From Sanderia malayensis (Eukaryota > Cnidaria > Scyphozoa > Semaeostomeae > Pelagiidae): DNA of 64,000 bases. Position 1 is the first letter of the stretch; each line of letters begins with the position of its first letter. The notes below the pieces were generated by a model. The model did no database searches, was not told where the DNA came from, and was given only the letters and a program-made list of their open reading frames with translations. The DNA lies in the NCBI GenBank assembly GCA_013076295.1, contig RQOL01000375.1, positions 1 to 64,000 of the forward strand, given 5' to 3'. Both the position numbers and the translations under genes were made by a program. This document shows positions 47,635 to 59,739 of this stretch, piece after piece.

Positions 47635-50383
47635 GTCATCAAAAGTGGGAACTCAGGAAAAAGTGGCAAGTCATGAAAAGAGGGAAGTCATCAAACGCGG
47701 GAAGTGAAGAAAAAGTGGGAAGTCATCAAAAGTGTGAAATCATGAAAAAGTGGGAGGTCACCAACAATGGGGAGTCGTCAAAAGTGAGAAGTCATGAAAA
47801 ATGGGAAGTCAGGAAAAAGTGGGAAGACAAGAAAAAGTGGGAAGTCATCAAAAATGGGAAGTTATCAAAAGTGGGAAGTCATTAAAAGTGGGATGTCAAG
47901 AAAAATTGGAAGCTAAGAAAAAGTTGGAAGACGTCAAAAGTGGGAAGTCATCAAAAGTGGGAAGTCAAGAAAAAGTGGGAATTCATGAAAAGTGGGAAGT
48001 CATCAAACTTGAGAAGTGAAGAAAAAGTGGGAAGTCATCAAAAGTGGGAAATCATGAAAAACTGGGAAGTCACCAACAATGGTGAGTGATCAAAAGTGAG
48101 AAGTCATCGAAAGTGGGAAGTCAAAAAAAAATGGAAGTCAAGAAAAAGTGCAAGGTCATCAACAGTGGAAAATCATAAAAAGTAGGAAGTCAACAAATTG
48201 GGAAGTCATCAAAAGTGGGAAGTTATCAAAAGTGGGAAATCATGAAAAAGTGGGAGGTCACCAAAAATGGGAAATCATAACAAGTTTGAAGTCACCAAAA
48301 ATGGAATGTGATCAAAAGTGGGAAGTCATCAAAAGTGGGAAGTCAAGAAATAGTGGGAAGTGGGAGAGAAGTGGGAAATCGTCAAAAGTGAGAAGTCATC
48401 AAAAGTGGGAAGTCAGGAAAAATTGGGAAGTCATGAAAAGTGGGAAGTCATCAAACGCGGGAAGTGAAGATAAAGTGGGAAGTCATCAAAAGTGGGAATT
48501 CATGAAAAAGTGGGAAGTCACCAACAATGGGGAGTCGTCAAAAGTGAAAAGTCATCAAAAGTGGGAAGTCAGGAAAAAGTGGCAAGTCATGAAAAGAGGG
48601 AAGTCATCAAACGCGGGAAGTGAAGAAAAGTGGGAAGTCATCAAAAGTGTGAAATCATGAAAAAGTGGGAGGTCACCAACAATGGGGAGTCGTCAAAAGT
48701 GAGAAGTCATGAAAAATGGGAAGTCAGGAAAAAGTGGGAAGACAAGAAAAAGTGGGAAGTCATCAAAAATGGGAAGTTACCAAAAGTGGGAAGTCATTAA
48801 AAGTGGGATGTCAAGAAAAATTGGAAGCTAAGAAAAAGTGGGAAGACGTCAAAAGTGGGAAGTCATCAAAAGTGGGAAGTCAAGAAAAAGTGGGAATTCA
48901 TGAAAAGTGGGAAGTCATCAAACTTGGGAAGTGAAGAAAAAGTGGGAAGTCATCAAAAGTGGGAAATCATGAAAAACTGGGAAGTCACCAACAATGGTGA
49001 GTCATCAAAAGTGAGAAGTCATCGAAAGTGGGAAGTCAAAAAAAAATGGGAAGTCAAGAAAAAGTGCAAGGTCATCAACAGTGAAAAATCATAAAAAGTA
49101 GGAAGTCAACAAATTGGGAAGTCATCAAAAGTGGGAAGTTATCAAAAGTGGGAAATCATGAAAAAGTGGGAGGTCACCAAAAATGGGAAATCATAACAAG
49201 TTTGAAGTCACCAAAAATGGAATGTGATCAAAAGTGGGAAGTCATCAAAAGTGGGAAGTCAAGAAAAAGTGGGAAGTGGGAGAGAAGTGGGAAATCGTCA
49301 AAAGTGAGAAGTCATCAAAAGTGGGAAGTCAGGAAAAATTGGGAAGTCATGAAAAGTGGGAAGTCATCAAACGCGGGAAGTGAAGATAAAGTGGGAAGTC
49401 ATCAAAAGTGGGAATTCATGAAAAAGTGGGAAGTCACCAACAATGGGGAGTCGTCAAAAGTGAAAAGTCATCAAAAGTGGGAAGTCAGGAAAAAGTGGCA
49501 AGTCATGAAAAGAGGAAAGTCATCAAACGCGGGAAGTGAAGAAAAAGTGGGAAGTCATCAAAAGTGTGAAATCATGAAAAAGTGGGAGGTCACCAACAAT
49601 GGGGAGTCGTCAAAAGTGAGAAGTCATGAAAAATGGGAAGTCAGGAAAAAGTGGGAAGACAAGAAAAAGTGGGAAGTCATCAAAAATGGGAAGTTACCAA
49701 AAGTGGGAAGTCATTAAAAGTGGGATGTCAAGAAAAATTGGAAGCTAAGAAAAAGTGGGAAGACGTCAAAAGTGGGAAGTCATCAAAAGTGGGAAGTCAA
49801 GAAAAAGTGGGAATTCATGAAAAGTGGGAAGTCATCAAACTTGGGAAGTGAAGAAAAAGTGGGAAGTCATCAAAAGTGGGAAATCATGAAAAACTGGGAA
49901 GTCACCAACAATGGTGAGTCATCAAAAGTGAGAAGTCATCGAAAGTGGGAAGTCAAAAAAAAATGGGAAGTCAAGAAAAAGTGCAAGGTCATCAACAGTG
50001 GAAAATCATAAAAAGTAGGAAGTCAACAAATTGGGAAGTCATCAAAAGTGGGAAGTTATCAAAAGTGGGAAATCATGAAAAAGTGGGAGGTCACCAAAAA
50101 TGGGAAATCATAACAAGTTTAAAGTCACCAAAAATGGAATGTGATCAAAAGTGGGAAGTCATCAAAAGTGGGAAGTCAAGAAAAAGTGGGAAGTGGGAAA
50201 GAAGTGGGAAATCGTCAAAAGTGAGAAGTCATCAAAAGTGGGAAGTCAGGAAAAATTGGGAAGTCATGAAAAGTGGGAAGTCATCAAACGCGGGAAGTGA
50301 AGATAAAGTGGGAAGTCATCAAAAGTGGGAATTCATGAAAAAGTGGGAAGTCACCAACAATGGGGAGTCGTCAAAAGTGAAAA
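47635..50383 (+). repeat. 916-bp tandem units (3 copies)
   Basis: Units start at 47,635, 48,551 and 49,467. Each has GTGGCAAGTCATG, AAGTGTGAAATC, GGAAGACAAG, AAAATTGGAAGCTAAG, GGGAAGACGTC, an A-run unit (8 to 9 A), GGTCATCAACAGTG, AACAAATTGGG, AACAAGTTTGAAG, AATGGAATGTGATC and the short-register GTGGGAAGTGGGAGAGAAG. Copy-specific changes: the first unit reads AACTTGAGAAGTG and GGTGAGTGATC, and the third reads GTTTAAAGTC and GGGAAAGAAG. The last unit passes into the B subfamily near 50,400. Confidence 0.9.
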
Positions 50384-50399
50384 GTCATCAAAAGTGGGA

Positions 50400-53300
50400 G
50401 GTCAGGAAAATGTGGGAAGTCAAGAAAAAGTGGGATGTCATCAAATCCGGGAAGTCATCAAAAATGGGAAGTCAAGAAAACGTGGGAAGTCATCAAAAAT
50501 GGGAAGTCATCAAAAGTGGTAAGTCAAAAAAGTGGGAAGTCATCAAAAGTGGGAAGGCATAAAAATTGGGAGGTCATGAAACGTGGGAAGTCAAGAAAAA
50601 GTTGGAAGTCAAGAAAAAGTGGGAAGTCCAGAAAAATTGGGAAGTCATCAAAAGTGGGAATTTATCAAAAGTGGGAAGTCATCAAAAGTGGGAATTCACC
50701 GAAAATGGGAGGTGAAGAAAAAATGGGAAGTCATCAAAACTGGGAATTCAAGAAAGAATGGTAAGTTAAGAAAAAGTGGGAGGTCGTCATATGTGGGAAG
50801 TCTTCAAAAATGGGAAGTCAAAAAAAGTGGGAAGTCAAGAAAACGTGGGAAGTCAAGAAAAAGTGGAAAGTCAAGAAAAGTGGGAAGTCAAGAAAAAGTG
50901 GATAGTCATCAAAAGTGGGAAGTCATCAAAGTGGGAAGTCACCGAAAGTGGGAGGTGATTAAAAAGCGGAAGTCATCAAAAGTGGGAGGTTAAAAAAAGT
51001 GGGAGGTCATCAAAAGTGGGAGGGCATCAAAATTGGTAAGTCATAAAAACGTGGGAAGGCATCAAAATTAGGAAGTCATCAAAAGTGGGAAGTCATCAAA
51101 AATGGGAAGTCAAGAAAACGTGGGAAGTCATCAAAAGCGGGAAGTCAAAAAAATTGGGAAGTCATCAAAAGTGGGAAGTCAAAAAAAGTGGGAAGTCATC
51201 AAAAGTGGGTAGTCATCAAATGTGGGAAGGCATCAAAATTGCGAAGTCATGAAAACGTGGGAAGTCAAGAAAAAGTGGGAATTCAAGAAAAAATGGGAAG
51301 TCAAGAATAAGTGGGAAGTCAAGAAAAAGGAGAAGTCATCAAAAGTGGGAATGTATCAGAAGTGGGAAGTCATCAAAAGGGGGAAGTCACCGAAAGTTGG
51401 ATGTCAAGAAAAAGTGAAAAGTCATGAAAAGTGGGAAGTCAAGAAATTATGGGAAGTTAAGAAAAAGTGGGAAGTCGTCAAAAGAGGGAAGCCATCAAAA
51501 TTGGGAAGTCAAGAAAACGTGGGAACTCATCAAAAGTGGGAAGTCATCAAAAGTGGGAGGTCAAAAAAAGATGGAAGTCACCGAAAGTAGGAAGTCAAGA
51601 AAAAGTGGGAAGTCATCAAAAGTGGGAATTTATCAAAAGTGGGAAGTCATCAAAAGTGGGAAGTCAAGAAAAAATGGGAAGTTAAGAAAAAGTAGGATGT
51701 CATCAAAAGCGGGAAGTCATCAAAAATGGGAAGTCAAGAAAACGTGGGAAGTCATAAAAAATGGGAAGTCATCAAAAGTGGGAAGTCAAAAAAGTGGGAA
51801 GTCATCAAAAGTGGGAAGGCATAAAAATTGGGAGGTCATGAAAACGTGGGAAGTCAAGAAAAAGTTGGAAGTCAAGAAAAAGTGGGAAGTCAAGAAAAAT
51901 TGGGAAGTCATCAAAAGTGGGAATTTATCAAAAGTGGGAAGTCATCAAAAGTGGGAATTCACCGAAAATGGGAGGTGAAGAAAAAATGGGAAGTCATCAA
52001 AACTGGGAAGTCAAGAAAGAATGGTAAGTTAAAAAAAAGTGGGAGGTCGTCATATGTGGGAAGTCTTCAAAAATGGGAAGTCAAAAAAAGTGGGAAGTCA
52101 AGAAAACGTGGGAAGTCAAGAAAAAGTGGAAAGTCAAGAAAAAGTGGGAAGTCAAGAAAAAGTGGATAGTCATCAAAAGTGGGAAGTCATCAAAGTGGGA
52201 AGTCACCGAAAGTGGGAGGTGATTAAAAAGCGGGAAGTCATCAAAGTGGGAGGTCAAAAAAAGTGGGAGGTCATCAAAAGTGGGAGGGCATCAAAATTGG
52301 GAAGTCATAAAAACGTGGGAAGGCATCAAAATTAGGAAGTCATCAAAAGTGGGAAGTCATCAAAAATGGGAAGTCAAGAAAACGTGGGAAGTCATCAAAA
52401 GCGGGAAGTCAAAAAAATTGGGAAGTCATCAAAAGTGGGAAGTCAAAAAAAGTGGGAAGTCATCAAAAGTGGGTAGTCATCAAATGTGGGGAGGCATCAA
52501 AATTGGGAAGTCATGAAAACGTGGGAAGTCAAGAAAAAGTGGGAAGTCAAGAATAAGTGGGAAGTCAAGAAAAAGGGGAAGTCATCAAAAGTGGGAATGT
52601 ATCAGAAGTGGGAAGTCATCAAAAGGGGGAACTGACTGAAAGTGGGAGGTCAAGAAAAAGTGGGAAGTCATCAAAAGTGGGAAGTCAAGAAAAAATGGGA
52701 AGTTAAGAAAAAGTAGGATTTCATCAAAACCGGGAAGTCATCAAAAATGGGAAGTCAAGAAAACGTGGGAACTCATCAAAAGTGGGAAGTCATCAAAAGA
52801 GGGAGGTCAAAAAAAGATGGAATTCACCGAAAGTAGGAAGTCAAGAAAAAGTGGGAAGTCATCAAAAGTGGGAATTTATCAAAAATGGGAAGTCATCAAA
52901 AGTGGGAAGTCATCAAAAGTGGGAACTGACTGAAAGTGGGAGGTCAAGAAAAAGTGGGAAGTCATCAAAAGTGGGAAGTCAAGAAAAAATGGGAAGTTAA
53001 GAAAAAGTAGGATTTCATCAAAACCGGGAAGTCATCAAAAATGGGAAGTCAAGAAAACGTGGGAAGTCATCAAAAATGGGTAGTCATCAAAAGTGGGAAG
53101 TCAAAAAAGTGGGAAGTCATCAAAAGTGGGAAGGCATAAAAATTGGGAGGTCATGAAAACGTGGGAAGTCAAGAAAAAGTTGGAAGTCAAGAAAAAGTGG
53201 GAAGTCAAGAAAAATTGGGAAGTCATCAAAAGTGGGAATTTATCAAAAGTGGGAAGTCATCAAAAGTCGGAATTCACCGAAAATGGGAGGTGAAGAAAAA

Positions 53301-55590
53301 ATGGGAAGTCATCAAAACTGGGAAGTCAAGAAAGAATGGTAAGTTAAGAAAAAGTGGGAGGTCGTCATATGTGGGAAGTCTTCAAAAATGGGAAGTCAAA
53401 AAAAGTGGGAAGTCAAGAAAACGTGGGAAGTCAAGAAAAAGTGGAAAGTCAAGAAAAAGTGGGAAGTTAAGAAAAAGTGGATAGTCTTCAAAAGTGGGAA
53501 TTCATCAAAGTGGGAAGTCACCGAAAGTGGGAGGTGATTAAAAAGCGGGAAGTCATCAAAGTGGGAGGTCAAAAAAAGTGGGAGGTCATCAAAAGTGGGA
53601 GGGCATCAAAATTGGGAAGTCATAAAAACGTGGGAAGGCATCAAAATTAGGAAGTCATCAAAAGTGGGAAGTCATCAAAAATGGGAAGTCAAGAAAACGT
53701 GGGAAGTCATCAAAAGCGGGAAGTCAAAAAAATTGGGAAGTCATCAAAAGTGGGAAGTCAAAAAAAGTGGGAAGTCATCAAAAGTGGGTAGTCATCAAAT
53801 GTGGGGAGGCATCAAAATTGGGAAGTCATGAAAACGTGAGAAGTCAAGAAAAAGTGGAAATTCAAGAAAAAGTGGGAAGTCATCAAAAGTGGGCATTTAT
53901 CAGAAGTGGGAAGTCATCAAAAGTGTGAAATCACCGAAAGTTGGATGTCAAGAGAAAGTGAGAAGTCATCAAAAGTGGGAAGTCAAGAAATTATGGGAAG
54001 TTAAGAAAAAGCGGGAAGTCGTCAAAAGTGGGAAGCCATCAAAATTTGGAAGTCAAGAAAACGTGAGATGTCATCAAAAGTGGGAAGCCATCATAAGTGG
54101 GAAGTCAAAAAAAGTGGGAAGTTATCAAAAGCGGGAAGTCATCAAAAGTGGGAAGTTATCAAAAGTGGGAAGCCATCAAAACTGGGAAGTCACCGAAAGT
54201 AGGAACTCAAGAAAAAGTCGGAAGTCTTCAAAAGTGGGAATTTATCAAAAGTGGGAAGTTATCAAAAGTGGGAAGTCATAACAAGTGGGAAGTCACCGAA
54301 AGTGGGAAGCCAAGAAAAAGTGGGAAGTCATCGAAAGTGGGAAGGCACGAAAATTGGGAAGTCATGAAAACGTGGGAAGTCAAGAAAAAGTGGAAAGTCA
54401 AGAAAAAGTGGGAAGTCAAGAAAAAGTGGATAGTCATCAAAAGTGGGAAGTCATCAAAGTGGGAAGTCACCGAAAGTGGGAGGTGATAAAAAAGCGGGAA
54501 GTCATCAAAAGTGGGAGGTCAAAAAAAGTGGGAGGTCATCAAAAGTGGGAGGGCATCAAAATTGGGAAGTCATAAAAACGTGGGAAGGCATCAAAATTAG
54601 GAAGTCATCAAAAGTGGGAAGTCATCAAAAATGGGAAGTCAAGAAAACGTGGGAAGTCATCAAAAATGGGAAGTCATCAAAAGTGGGAAGTCAAAAAAGT
54701 GGGGAGTCAAGAAAACGTGGGAAGTCATCAAAAGTGGGCAGTTATCAAAAGTGGGAAGTCATCAACAGTGGGAACTTATCAAAAGTGAGAGGCCATCAAA
54801 AGTGAAAAGTCACCGAAAGTGGGAAGTCAAGAAAAATTGGGAGGTCATCAAAAGTGGGAAGGCATAAAAATTGGGAAGTCGTGAAAACGTGGGAAGTCAA
54901 AAAAAGTGGGAAGTCAACAAAAAGTGGGAAGTCAAGAAAAAGTGGGAAGTCATCAAAAGTGGGAATTTATCAAAAGTGGGAAGCCATCAAAAGTGGGAAT
55001 TCGCCGAAATTGGGAGGTGAAGAAAAAATGGGAAGTCATCAAAAGTGGGAAGTCAAGAAAAAATGGTAAGTTAAGAAAAAGTGGGAGGTCATCAAATGTG
55101 GGAAGTCTTCAAAAGTTGGAAGTCAAAAAAAGTGGGAAGTCAAGAAAACGTGGGAAGTCATCAAAAGTGGGAAGTTAGCAAAAGTGGGAAGCCATCAAAA
55201 GTGGGAAGTCACCGAAAGTGGGAAGTCAAGAAAAAGTGGGAAGTCATGAAAAGTGGGAATTCTCCGAAAGTGGGAAGTCAAGAAAAAGTGGGAAGTGAGC
55301 AAAAGTGGGATGGCATACAAATTGGGAAGTCATGAAAACGTGGGAAGTCAAGAAAAAGTGGTAAGTCAAGAAAAAGTTGGCAGTCAAGAAAAAGTGGGAA
55401 GTCAAGAAAAATTGGGAAGTCATCAAAAGTGGGAATTTATCAAAAGTGGGAAGTCATCAAAAGTGGGAATTCACCGAAAATGGGAGGTGAAGAAAAAATG
55501 GGAAGTCATCAAAACTGGGAAGTCAAGAAAGAATGGTAAGTTAAGAAAAAGTGGGAGGTCGTCATATGTGGGAAGTCTTCAAAAATGGGA
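50400..55590 (+). repeat. B subfamily array, copy 1
   Basis: The unit variants change here: GTCACCGAAAGTGGG, AAAACGTGGGAAG, GTCAAAAAAAGTGGG (short units), GGGAATTTATC, GGGAGGGCATC and TCATCAAAATTGGG. A landmark E cassette ends in GTCGTCATATGTGGG, with CATATG at 50,788-50,793, 52,051-52,056, 53,366-53,371 and 55,563-55,568. A further diverged one near 55,096 reads CATCAAATGTGG. The last two E cassettes at 50.8 to 53.4 kb belong to a 1,315-bp repeat. Near 55,577 the array switches from CTTCAAAAATGGG straight to the AAAATCTGAGAAG units that precede a K cassette. Confidence 0.88.
51640..53855 (+). repeat. 1,315-bp tandem duplication within the B subfamily
   Basis: Material at 51,640-52,540 recurs at 52,955-53,855 (51,828 to 53,143; 52,039 to 53,354; 52,280 to 53,595). 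Between the two lies a smaller pair: the AACTGACTGAAAGTGGG series at about 52,628 is repeated at about 52,922, 294 bp later. The second main unit differs by AAGTTAAG for AAGTCAAG near 53,465, GTCTTCAAAAG near 53,486 and AAAGTCGGAATTC near 53,266. Confidence 0.82.
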
Positions 55591-57393
55591 AGTCAAGAAA
55601 ATCTGAGAAGTCATCAAAAGTGGGAAGTTATCAAAAGTGGGAAGTCATCAAAAGTGGGAACTCAAGAAAAGGTGGGAAGTCATCAAAAGTGGGAAGCCAA
55701 GAAAAAACGGGAAGTTAAGAAGAAGTGGGAAGTCAAGAAGGTGGGAAGTCAAAAATACGTGGGAAGTCATGAGAAGTGGGAAATGAAGAAAAAGTGTGAA
55801 GTCATTAAAACTGCGAAGTCATCAAAGGTGGGAAGACAAGAAAAATGGCAAGAAAAGAAAAAGTGGAAAGTTGTGAAAAATGGGAAGTTGGCAAAAGTGG
55901 AAAGTCATCAAAAGTGGGAAGTCATCAAAAGTGGAAAGTCAGAAAAAAGTGGGAAGTCATGAAGAGTGGGAAGCCAACAAACGTGGCAAGTGAAGAAAAA
56001 GTGGGAGATCATCAAAAGTGGGACATCATCAAAAGTGGGGAGTCAAGAAAAAGCAGTAAGTCAAGAAAATGTGCAAAGTCATCAAAAGTGGGAAGTTATA
56101 AAAAGTGGGAAGTCATCTAAAGTGGGAAGTCATGAAAAGTGGGAAGTCAAGGAAAAGTGGGAAGTCAAGAAAAAGTCTGAAGTCATCAAGAATTGGAAAT
56201 CATCAAATGTGGGAAGTCACCAAAAGTGGAAAGTCATCAAAAGTGGGAAGTCAAGAAAAAGTGGGAATTCAAGAAAAAGTGGAAAGTCGTCAAAAATGGG
56301 AAGTCATCAAAAATGGGAAGTAGAGAAAAAGTGGGAATTTTAGAAAAAGTCGGAAGTCATCAAAAGTGGGAAGTTATCAAAAGTGGGAAGTCATCAAAAG
56401 TGGGAAGTCATCAAAAGTGGGAATTTATCAAAAGTGGGAAGTCATCAAAAGTGGGAATTCACCGAAAATGGGAGGTGAAGAAAAAATGGGAAGTCATCAA
56501 AACTGGGAAGTCAAGAAAGAATGGTAAGTTAAGAAAAAGTGGGAGGTCGTCATATGTGGGAAGTCTTCAAAAATGGGAAGTCAAGAAAATCTGAGAAGTC
56601 ATCAAAAGTGGGAAGTTATCAAAAGTGGGAAGTCATCAAGAGTGGGAACTCAAGAAAAGGTGGGAAGTCATCAAAAGTGGGAAGCCAAGAAAAAACGGGA
56701 AGTTAAGAAGAAGTGGGAAGTCAAGAAGGTGGGAAGTCAAAAATACGTGGGAAGTCATGAGAAGTGGGAAATGAAGAAAAAGTGTGAAGTCATTAAAACT
56801 GCGAAGTCATCAAAGGTAGGAAGACAAGAAAAATGGCAAGAAAAGAAAAAGTGGAAAGTTGTGAAAAATGGGAAGTTGGCAAAAGTGGAAAGTCATCAAA
56901 AGTGGGAAGTCATCAAAAGTGGGAAGTCAGAAAAAAGTGGGAAGTCATGAAGAGTGGGAAGTCAACAAAGGTGGCAAGTGAAGAAAAAGTGGGAGATCAT
57001 CAAAAGTGGGACATCATCAAAAGTGGGGAGTCAAGAAAAAGCAGTAAGTCAAGAAAATGTGCAAAGTCATCAAAAGTGGGAAGTTATAAAAAGTGGGAAG
57101 TCATCTAAAGTGGGAAGTCATGAAAAGTGGGAAGTCAAGGAAAAGTGGGAAGTCAAGAAAAAGTCTGAAGTCATCAAGAATTGGAAATCATCAAATGTGG
57201 GAAGTCACCAAAAGTGGAAAGTCATCAAAAGTGGGAAGTCAAGAAAAAGTGGGAATTCAAGAAAAAGTGGAAAGTCGTCAAAAATGGGAAGTCATCAAAA
57301 ATGGGAAGTAGAGAAAAAGTGGGAATTTTAGAAAAAGTCGGAAGTCATCAAAAGTGGGAAGTTATCAAAAGTGGGAAGTCATCAAAAGTGGGA
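55418..57393 (+). repeat. 988-bp chimeric tandem unit (B tail + K cassette)
   Basis: Each unit holds about 170 bp of B subfamily (GGGAATTTATC to CATATG), then AAAATCTGAG, a K cassette with an internal loss of about 35 bp (55,653 and 56,642), the AAAGCAGTAAGTC block, the TCATCTAAAG block and GGGAATTTTAG. Landmarks 55,433, 55,585, 55,845, 55,966, 56,105 and 56,193 recur after 988 bp. The tongue of B sequence at about 56,417-56,585 inside A-type material is explained by this duplication. Unit boundaries are good to about 15 bp. Confidence 0.88.
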
Positions 57394-57877
57394 AGTCATC
57401 ATAAGTGGGAAGTCAAGAAAAGTGGGAGGTCAAGAAAAAGTGCGAAGTCATCAAACGTGGGAAATCATAAAAAGTGGGAAGTCACCAAATATGTGAAGTT
57501 GTCGAAAATGGGAAGTCATCAAGAGTGGGAAGTCACCAAAAAGGGGAGGTCGTCAAAAATGGGAAGTCATCAAAAATGGGAAGTGAAGAAACAGTGGGAA
57601 TTCAGGAAAAAGTGGGAAGTCATCAAAAGTGGGAAGTTATCAAAAGTGGGAAGTCATCAAAGGTGGGATGTCAAGAAAAATGGGAAGTTAGGAAGAAGTG
57701 GGAAATCGTCAAAAGTGGGAAGTCATCAAAAGTGGGAAGTCAAGAAAAAGTGGGAAGTCATGAGAAGTGGGAAGTCATCAAACGTGGGATGTGAAGAAAA
57801 AGTGGGAAGTCATCAAAAGTGGGAAATCATGAAAAAGTGGGAGGTCACCAACAATGGGGAGTCGTAAAAAGTGAAAA

Positions 57878-59711
57878 GTCATCAAAAGTGGGAAGTCAGG
57901 AAAAAGTGGCAAGTCATGAAAAGAGGGAAGTCATCAAACGCGGGAAGTGAAGAAAAAGTGGGAAGTCATCAAAAGTGTGAAATCATGAAAAAGTGGGAGG
58001 TCACCAACAATGGGGAGTCGTCAAAAGTGAGAAGTCATGAAAAATGGGAAGTCAGGAAAAAGTGGGAAGACAAGAAAAAGTGGGAAGTCATCAAAAATGG
58101 GAAGTTATCAAAAGTGGGAAGTCATTAAAAGTGGGATGTCAAGAAAAATTGGAAGCTAAGAAAAAGTTGGAAGACGTCAAAAGTGGGAAGTCATCAAAAG
58201 TGGGAAGTCAAGAAAAAGTGGGAATTCATGAAAATGGGAAGTCATCAAACTTGGGAAGTGAAGAAAAAGTGGGAAGTCATCAAAAGTGGGAAATCATGAA
58301 AAACTGGGAAGTCACCAACAATGGTGAGTCATCAAAAGTGAGAAGTCATCGAAAGTGGGAAGTCAAAAAAAAATGGGAAGTCAAGAAAAAGTGCAAGGTC
58401 ATCAACAGTGGAAAATCATAAAAAGTAGGAAGTCAACAAATTGGGAAGTCATCAAAAGTGGGAAGTTATCAAAAGTGGGAAATCATGAAAAAGTGGGAGG
58501 TCACCAAAAATGGGAAATCATAACAAGTTTGAAGTCACCAAAAATGGAATGTGATCAAAAGTGGGAAGTCATCAAAAGTGGGAAGTCAAGAAAAAGTGGG
58601 AAGTGGGAGAGAAGTGGGAAATCGTCAAAAGTGAGAAGTCATCAAAAGTGGGAAGTCAGGAAAAATTGGGAAGTCATGAAAAGTGGGAAGTCATCAAACG
58701 CGGGAAGTGAAGATAAAGTGGGAAGTCATCAAAAGTGGGAATTCATGAAAAAGTGGGAAGTCACCAACAATGGGGAGTCGTCAAAAGTGAAAAGTCATCA
58801 AAAGTGGGAAGTCAGGAAAAAGTGGCAAGTCATGAAAAGAGGGAAGTCATCAAACGCGGGAAGTGAAGAAAAAGTGGGAAGTCATCAAAAGTGTGAAATT
58901 ATGAAAAAGTGGGAGGTCACCAACAATGGGGAGTCGTCAAAAGTGAGAAGTCATGAAAAATGGGAAGTCAGGAAAAAGTGGGAAGACAAGAAAAAGTGGG
59001 AAGTCATCAAAAATGGGAAGTTACCAAAAGTGGGAAGTCATTAAAAGTGGGATGTCAAGAAAAATTGGAAGCTAAGAAAAAGTGGGAAGACGTCAAAAGT
59101 GGGAAGTCATCAAAAGTGGGAAGTCAAGAAAAAGTGGGAATTCATGAAAAGTGGGAAGTCATCAAACTTGGGAAGTGAAGAAAAAGTGGGAAGTCATCAA
59201 AAGTGGGAAATCATGAAAAACTGGGAAGTCACCAACAATGGTGAGTCATCAAAAGTGAGAAGTCATCGAAAGTGGGAAGTCAAAAAAAAAATGGGAAGTC
59301 AAGAAAAAGTGCAAGGTCATCAACAGTGGAAAATCATAAAAAGTAGGAAGTCAACAAATTGGGAAGTCACCAAAAGTGGGAAGTTATCAAAAGTGGGAAA
59401 TCATGAAAAAGTGGGAGGTCACCAAAAATGGGAAATCATAACAAGTTTGAAGTCACCAAAAATGGAATGTGATCAAAAGTGGGAAGTCATCAAAAGTGGG
59501 AAGTCAGGAAAAAGTGGGAAGTGGGAAAGAAGTGGGAAATCGTCAAAAGTGAGAAGTCATCAAAAGTGGGAGGTCAGGAAAAATTGGGAAGTCATGAAAA
59601 GTGGGAAGTCATCAAACGCGGGAAGTGAAGATAAAGTGGGAAGTCATCAAAAGTGGGAATTCATGAAAAAGTGGGAAGTCACCAACAATGGGGAGTCGTC
59701 AAAAGTGAAAA
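57878..59711 (+). repeat. 916-bp tandem units (2 copies)
   Basis: Units start at 57,878 and 58,794, and the next matching landmark is at 59,712. They match the units at 47.6-50.4 kb, sharing AACAAATTGGG and AACTTGGGAAG. The A-run at 59,282-59,291 has ten A, the longest homopolymer I see in the window; other copies have eight or nine. Confidence 0.88.
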
Positions 59712-59739
59712 GTCATCAAAAGTGGGAGGTCAGGAAAAA

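Larger units (their letters stand above)
46366..55652 (+). repeat. 9.3-kb super-repeat, copy 1
   Basis: Content in order: K cassette (46,366-46,640), TCATCTAAAG block with one G missing near 46,870, C cassette subtype (near 47,248), three 916-bp units (47,635-50,383) and the B subfamily (from about 50,400). Copy 2 starts at its own K cassette at 55,653. Offsets to copy 2 are 10,243 bp at 47.2-47.9 kb (copy 2 has an extra 988-bp unit), 9,327 bp at 49.6-50.3 kb (copy 2 has one fewer 916-bp unit), 9,348 bp at 51.2-51.6 kb and 9,397 bp at 53.9 kb. Confidence 0.87.

Noticed and set aside
54276..54470. Minus-strand open frames at 54,276-54,470 and 55,244-55,426.
   Set aside because: These occur where several 18-bp CAAG-type units follow each other, which removes the TGA that the complement of CATC units brings. 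They are repeat translations (Phe, Thr, Ser, His rich) with no gene-like features.
54999..55015. CENP-B box-like sequence (TTCG, A and GGG in the right places).
   Set aside because: One copy only, and the C of the essential CGGG core is T. It is a chance product of an AATTCGCCGAAATTGGG variant.
59282..59291. Run of ten A as a retrotransposon poly(A) tail.
   Set aside because: Equivalent units in other copies have eight or nine A at the same place; it is slippage in a satellite unit, with no element next to it.
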